Source of the DNA: Membranipora membranacea
Taxonomy: Eukaryota > Bryozoa > Gymnolaemata > Cheilostomatida > Membraniporidae
DNA length: 64,000 nt
Assembly: GCA_914767715.1 (NCBI GenBank)
Contig: OU612072.1
Span: 16,926,001 to 16,990,000, forward strand
Direction of reading: 5' to 3'
Positions within the stretch are counted from its first letter, which is position 1. Each line of letters begins with the position of its first letter. This document shows positions 58,269-64,000 of this stretch, piece by piece. The position numbers were made by a program, and so were the translations under genes. The notes below the pieces were generated by a model. It saw only the letters and a program-made list of their open reading frames with translations. It was not told where the DNA came from and did no database searches.

Positions 58269-58379
58269 CACTCAGCAAGAACCTCCCTCCATTATCATTG
58301 CACATGTCTGGATCATAGAGTACTATGATAACTCGATGGTCAGGATTGTCACCTGCCGCTATCAAAATTGTCACATTTG
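58269..58379 (-). other. Isolated minus-strand exon, unrecognised gene
   Basis: 111 nt between a strong acceptor (CTTTTTTTAG) and donor GTAAGTGTTT, phase 1 in and out, encoding 36 residues with VTILIAAGDNPDHRVIIVLYD and MCNDNGGRFLL. The amino-acid make-up is that of a folded domain (alternating hydrophobic strands). No matching segment elsewhere in the window. It may belong to a gene whose other exons are too short or diverged to see, or to an upstream exon of a gene-G copy; I do not recognise it. Confidence 0.45.
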
Positions 58380-58399
58380 CTAAAAAAAGAGGTTCATCC

Positions 58400-61300
58400 A
58401 ACAATTAATATAGGCATGGCATGGCATAAACAGGCATGGCTTGCTTACATTTATACCTGCCATAAGATTGTCATTATTGTGTGTTAATGATATAGTTTAA
58501 TACAAAAGTATTGTCAACCATGTAATGGAAATCAAAATTTATTTGAACAGTTGATCGCAGACAGTGTCAATCTGTGTTGTCCCAACCATATAGTCTCGCT
58601 TTCTTGATGTGATGATCGATTCAAATAAAGAAAATGATCAGCTGGAGCAGCGCGGATATGGATGGTATCATTGGCATTATTGTTGTTTGCATCAATTATT
58701 AATCTCGGGAGTGATAAGCTTAATCACTCTTTTTACTGCCACTCTTTGCATCATTGCTTGAGAATTGTACTGTATATAGTCAGCTTTTCTGTCAAAACAA
58801 TGTAAAAAAAATATAATCATCGTCTTGAGATCCATTAAGTCAAGTCAATTTTTAGGGGTGATATGCGAGTGTCTTTTTGGAGTTCTCCCATCTCTGGCAA
58901 ACAAAATGAAGGAGCGTGCAACTCCCAGTCCTGTTATCAATGGTACCTTCATTGGTGGGACCAGAGATTGATTTGTGATTAGCATCAACTCTCTCACAAT
59001 GGTAAGTTAGGCCACCTAAACGGCTTGATTGTTTTAGGGAGCAAAAGATGATTTATTTGTGATCAGCGTTGTATCACCATCAAGATATAAAATTGTTATT
59101 GATAGGTATTGCAAATAAATAGCGACAGGTAAACCATTACATATTATCGAAACCCATACGATTAACACCTTTTCACTCAGGTGATAGGCTTATTGTAGGA
59201 CGGAAACTATGCCGCATCATTGTATGGGTACATGAGGTTACACCCACCTGGAATTGAATCGTAAAAAAATCCACCAACCGTTGACAATATTGTCTATATA
59301 CTTGTCTACCGGCTATATTTTTATGACATTAGCTTGGACATCAGCGTGGACATCAGAGTGTCATGTTTCATTTTTAATTATCATGAATATATTTCATAAG
59401 CATTTGAACCATAAAAGTTTTAGTATGTAAATTTTGCAACTTTGAACTAAAGAAGATATTTGATTGCATTGGGAGACAATGTGTCGGGATGTATGGTTGA
59501 AATTTAGATTCTTCAATGCATCACGGTTATGTGTAATATTGAGCGCTCTGAGTCTACCCCTGAATTGTCCTACATACCACTGGCCTGGCTGTGACAGTTG
59601 GTTGCATCAGCAAGCTATATCATATATAAAAGAGGCTTACTCCACCATATGTTACGCTCTATGCATCATTGACAATACTAGGATACAGGAAAGTTCGCCT
59701 ACCATCGCTCTTAGATCTGTGTAATTAAGCATGCTAAAAGAATGATTGTTGCTATTTCTACTAATCCCATCTTAGAGAATAGCGATTGTCAGCTATACAC
59801 TCTATAATCAAATGTTTTCACTCTAAGAAGAACTCCGTCAGACCGAATTAATAATCTGTGTTCTCTCTAAATGCGGACAAGAAAAAGGCTTCGATACTCC
59901 TACCATTACTATAGAGCATTGCATCATTTGTTTTGGAATGTCTCACTGACCAAGAACCAGGGAACTTGCCAGAAGTTTGTATTATGCATCCAATTTCATG
60001 GTGGCGATAAAAATTAATGCTAACAATAAGGTAAAAGAATGACAGAGAGTGGAGATAATCCACCTAACTTTAGTTTTTCAACAAAGCTTCAGTTCGGATG
60101 GGAGGCTTCATGGCATAGGCGCCTGGGAACTTGCGGGCCTTTAATTTTTGCCCGAATTAAGTATAAACCACCACAAACTTTTATTGGATATGGGCAAACT
60201 ACAGGCTGCATAGTTGGTACCCAGGAAGATCAAGGATTGGCCGTTTGTAAATCTCATAACTACAATCCAGAGCAGGACATGGAAATTAGTTTGTCAATTT
60301 TTATTATGTTGAAAGGAAAACGGATCAGAATGTGTAGGGCGGTTCGCAACCGCAAAACGACCAAATGTTTTGATGCCCAACAATCAGTGTTTGTAGACAG
60401 AATGAAATAATTAGTGAAGTCTCTATCGGCCGGGCCCCTGTCTTCATGAAAAGTTCCACCACACAATGGAACAACGTTACTTAGATATTGATAGGACAGT
60501 CATATCTTTCCCTCTGTTCAGTGTGCACTTCTACTGCCATCACCTACTAACCATCTAACTGAATTCAATCACCAATTTAACCAAGGGCACAATAAATTGC
60601 CGGTTATCCATTCCTCTGAAATCTTGTGGCATTTATGTTTGAAGCATATCCCCATTTCGAGTTAAAATATGTTTGAAAAAAGATTTGGCATGTTTTTGTG
60701 GTGTGTATTGTTCTGGTCTAACATGCTGTAAGCTTTCATCTTACATAACCAAAATACCCAGCTGGCCTGGCTTTATTTTAACACCAAGGATTTACTTCAT
60801 GTTCACAAGAATTAATCCGTAGAGAGGACAATGAAGTCCTTTGAATGTTCTACTCAATTATGGTGCAAATCTATGTCACAATGAAGTCTGTGTGGGCATA
60901 ATTGGTGCTTGCATCAATGACTTGATATTAAATTATTATAATTGAGCATGCCTATTCATTAAGAAATTATAGCAGGTATCACCATGATAAGGAAGTGCAG
61001 GTATTTTCTTTTGCCCACAGTTGAAAGTTGTTCTGTGTAATCCGTTTTGAACAAGCTAAAATATCTGAACTCAAACTTATTTCGATATTGGCATGGTAAC
61101 ATTATCAACCATAAATATAGGATATCCGACAGATATATATATACAGAAGTACTGATTACTTACCATGACTTTTTTTATCCAGACGTATACCTATGGAAAA
61201 GCTGATAGGAGGTAATACAGTAGGCAATTTTCTTAGGTCTTTAAAAATTCATATAAATTTTTAAGATTCAGATCTTTATATTCAGAAATCAAGAATTTCT

Positions 61301-62620
61301 GGACTGCAAGGTTTAGTGTTCTTGTTTGGTAATCGCTACTACAAATGGCAGTTTCAAAGCCGTCAACCATTCACCTCCAGTCAGGTTTTCCACAGGTTAG
61401 TTGTAAATCATGGAATTCACTACCATTGACTAGTACTGAAAAGATGAAACAATCTCACCAGTGGTGTAACAGTACGTAGTTGACACAGGACACACCTAAT
61501 ATGGCTGGCAAGAACTATAGTGTCAAGAACCAGCCTGTCTGATTACGATTTAAGATGATGAGTTTGCGGTTGAGATTTTGGCTTATTTGAATGGGGAAAC
61601 ACAGAAGGATTTTCCACTGACTGGTAGACGACAACCTGTGATTGAACTGACTGGTTTGGGCTTAATGTGTGAACCTGTCTGAAAAAGATGCCACATATAG
61701 TGATCTCAAAAAATACTTTTTCAGGCCCAAATTTAATATTCATTATGACAGCGTTGATGATACATGTATGGATAATAGGCATGTGCAACCAGAATTTTTT
61801 TTGTCATGGATTTACACGGTGATTAAATAGGGCAGCGACAACATCGCCCACTCTCGAGTTGATAGTTCATAGTGGCCAAACTTTGGAAATCACAAACCTG
61901 AGAATTCAGTAAGGCTTGCTCATACGATTTATATCTTAATTATTATTGCTCATCCAAAGTTCCGGAAGTAGGTCTTATAAAAACTTTACTTCATTATTCA
62001 TTACATACAGGGTTACTAGTGCCCTGCACCCAACTATAAATGGTTGTGTCAACGAAGTGTTAGGACTATAATCCAACTTAAACACAATCTATAAATATGG
62101 ACATTCTCAAACTCAGAACACCCACCATATAAGGTTATCCAATATAAGCACAGCAATATACAGGTCGTGGTACAGAGACACCCTGTCTCTCCTGGTCCAA
62201 AAGATAAATTGTCGACCGTGTATTGAATGCGTGTAAAGGAATAACAAATCCCCACTTTATTAGATAATTATCAACTGCTACACAATGAAACATAGGTAAT
62301 TAAGTAATTAGGAATAATTAGGGTAACCTCTCTGTTTATGACACTCAAGCTATCAGCTTAACATTCATTGTGGCAATCATGTTGTAACTATTTTCAACAT
62401 TTAACCGCGGTTTCTGTTAGCATAAACATCACTCACACAAGGACCAGCAAAGGGAGAGAGAAAAACAGCTACAACTGACATAGCAGGAAGAGATAGAGAG
62501 GTCTTTGGCTCAATTTTACACAGGTAATGATATATTCCAAGTCTGCAATTTTTTTTAAACAGTGGCCAATAACAAACATAATAACATAATAATTCAATAA
62601 TTCATTGCCAGATATGTTCA
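58400..62620. other. Intergenic region without a supported gene
   Basis: Single-copy, AT-rich. The longest open frame is 60039-60410 (plus, 123 codons, no recognisable domain, no splice-site support). A short plus-strand open stretch near 61558-61681 (FAVEILAYLNGETQ ... PVIELTGLGL) looks protein-like but frames before and after it are broken. Nothing else supportable. Confidence 0.45.
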
Positions 62621-62622
62621 GG

Positions 62623-62654
62623 CAATGAACTCCCTCTTCCGAGGGAGTTCATTG
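62623..62654. repeat. Perfect 14-bp stem hairpin
   Basis: CAATGAACTCCCTC, loop TTCC, then GAGGGAGTTCATTG: a perfect inverted repeat. Not followed by a T run, so not a terminator. It could be the remains of a palindromic element or an RNA hairpin. Confidence 0.8.
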
Positions 62655-63537
62655 GTTCAGGTGTCGATTTTGACAGGGATTCCACGTGATAGATAAACAC
62701 TCTAGTCACATGGTCATGTATAGGTATCTTGAAGCATGAATTTGTCAAGTTCCCGTTGGCTGTCAATACAGCCACTGATTTATAGTTTTCTGTACAAAAT
62801 CTTCAATGTTGTCCATCCAGTGTACCTATCCAGTCTAAATACTCCTACTGCTAATTGTAATTTCCATCAAGTTGAATTTCAAGGTCATGCTAAAGTCAAT
62901 GAGTGCAATACCATAAGACGTTGTGTTTACCTTTTATCTAAGTTGAAAATTGAACCAGACATTCTACAAGTAAAATGCCTGCATTTATGAAGCAGCTGTT
63001 ATTTGATTAATCAATGTTAAATTCAGTAAAATCCATATCATTATCTTGCGATGTCTACACCACATGAAAGAATTTTCATGATGTTATGAAACCTTCCCCT
63101 GAGATATCAACACATATATTTGCGGCTGGGCGTAGATTAACCACTAACTCATCCCATTCCCCCCACAAGTATTTGGAAAGCTCTTCATGTCCACGAGAGA
63201 GTTGGCAAAAGGTGCTAACTTTTTTTCGCAGTCATATTTTCCCTCTTATCTTTTGAATTATGTGCCTCAATATTGAATATACATAGTTCTGTCTAGGTTT
63301 ATTATGATATTTATCTTTGATAGAACATGTTCAGATGCTTTGACTTATGCGATAATATCATTTACACTTAGTTTGCGACATCATTGTGCTTTATCAAAAA
63401 CTATAACCGCAAACAATACTAAGCTCTTGTTGACGCTGCTTAGTGACATCCCCAAGCTTTGCTGTAATTGCCCATTGTCATTATAATTTTCCTATTTCCA
63501 CTTTTCTTCTATTGTGGCATTTCTCTGTTTTCATCAG

Positions 63538-63991
63538 ATATAGAAAACTTGCGGAGGTACTGCAAATTTAGAAAAGAACAAATCATTAGCAACCAAAAAT
63601 GGCTAACCAGGAACACAATGAGGTTTGCTGAGACAAATTCCAAACTAAAGAGTATCATCCACCTGTTAAAGAAATTTGACTACCTATACGAAATGGTAAA
63701 GATTGGAAAGGTTTAACTCATGTTAATTGAACCATGGGACCTAATTAGGTCCAATCATTGCACCCTGTTTGGCAGAAAAATGAAAGGTCCCTCATACCTT
63801 ATACAGGTCATTAACAACAATTCACTTTTGTGATTTATAGTTGGAGCAGTCTGAGATGGCTCGAAAGATTCTTCGACTCTCTTCGCAGCACAATATGTCG
63901 GAGCGCGCAACACAAGAAACAAGTCGCCTCTTTACCGAAGTCACTAAAACTCGTGTGCCTGTCTCATCTAGAAGCCTAAGGAATGCAGCTG
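63538..63991 (+). CDS. Partial plus-strand gene at right edge, two exons, unrecognised
   Basis: Exon a: 63538-63695, after CTGTTTTCATCAG and before GTAAAG, phase 1 in and 0 out; encodes IENLRRYCKFRKEQ ... LKKFDYLYEM, helical and basic. Exon b: 63841-63991, after TGATTTATAG and before GTGAGC, phase 0 in and 1 out; encodes LEQSEMARKILRLSSQHN ... TRVPVSSRSLRNAAG. The phases join. The protein is Lys/Arg/Ser-rich with no cysteine clusters; no domain recognised. The gene continues beyond the window on the right, and upstream exons are not found. It could be a host gene or part of a domesticated or active transposon. Confidence 0.5.
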
Positions 63992-64000
63992 GTGAGCTTT

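Noticed and set aside
60039-60410. A 123-codon gene
   Set aside because: No domain, no splice sites, no paralogue; an open frame of this length can arise by chance in 64 kb.

Overview
The window is animal (metazoan) nuclear DNA: AT-rich, with multi-exon genes that have ordinary GT/AG introns, tRNA-derived SINE-like repeats, CR1/L2-like non-LTR retrotransposons, hAT-like miniature elements and long tandem segmental duplications. Expanded TRIM genes and CR1-like elements suggest an aquatic invertebrate. The species cannot be fixed from the sequence.

The backbone is a tandem array of four paralogous tripartite-motif (TRIM) E3 ubiquitin-ligase-like genes, all on the minus strand: TRIM-1 (5618-10856), TRIM-2 (19101-23942), TRIM-3 (30258-35400) and TRIM-4 (48572-53200). 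I reconstructed one eight-exon model from splice signals, and it fits every copy with identical intron phases: RING (exon 1), B-box 1 (exon 2), B-box 2 (exon 3), coiled coil (exons 4-6), then a proline-rich linker and beta-propeller (exons 7-8). Only TRIM-2 is open throughout (652 residues). TRIM-1 has three in-frame stops. TRIM-3 has one stop just before the propeller, leaving a 400-residue RING/B-box/coiled-coil protein. TRIM-4 has lost exactly one block containing the RING exon and carries a stop late in the propeller. Copies 1 and 4 are sisters, as are copies 2 and 3.

Between the TRIM genes lie duplicated flanks. One type (1-2250, 24351-29568, 36880-47914) carries decayed copies of a second, unrecognised minus-strand gene ('gene G') with a clear CCAAT/TATA promoter. 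The other type (10880-14700 and 53340-56330) follows TRIM-1 and TRIM-4. Because every segment has at least one paralogue, insertions and deletions can be read directly against empty sites. These include a 1.1-kb LTR-like element (12878-13995), a 396-bp hAT-like MITE (17977-18372), a 98-bp tRNA-derived insertion (18464-18561), a 5'-truncated CR1-like LINE (37755-38725) and a 6.6-kb element with terminal inverted repeats (39719-46287) that itself holds a 950-bp hAT-like element and a nearly complete CR1-like LINE.

Other contents are a decayed SGNH/GDSL-type hydrolase gene (16428-16943), one isolated minus-strand exon (58269-58379), and two exons of a plus-strand gene running off the right edge (63538-63991). 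The rest of 58.4-63.5 kb shows no gene I can support.
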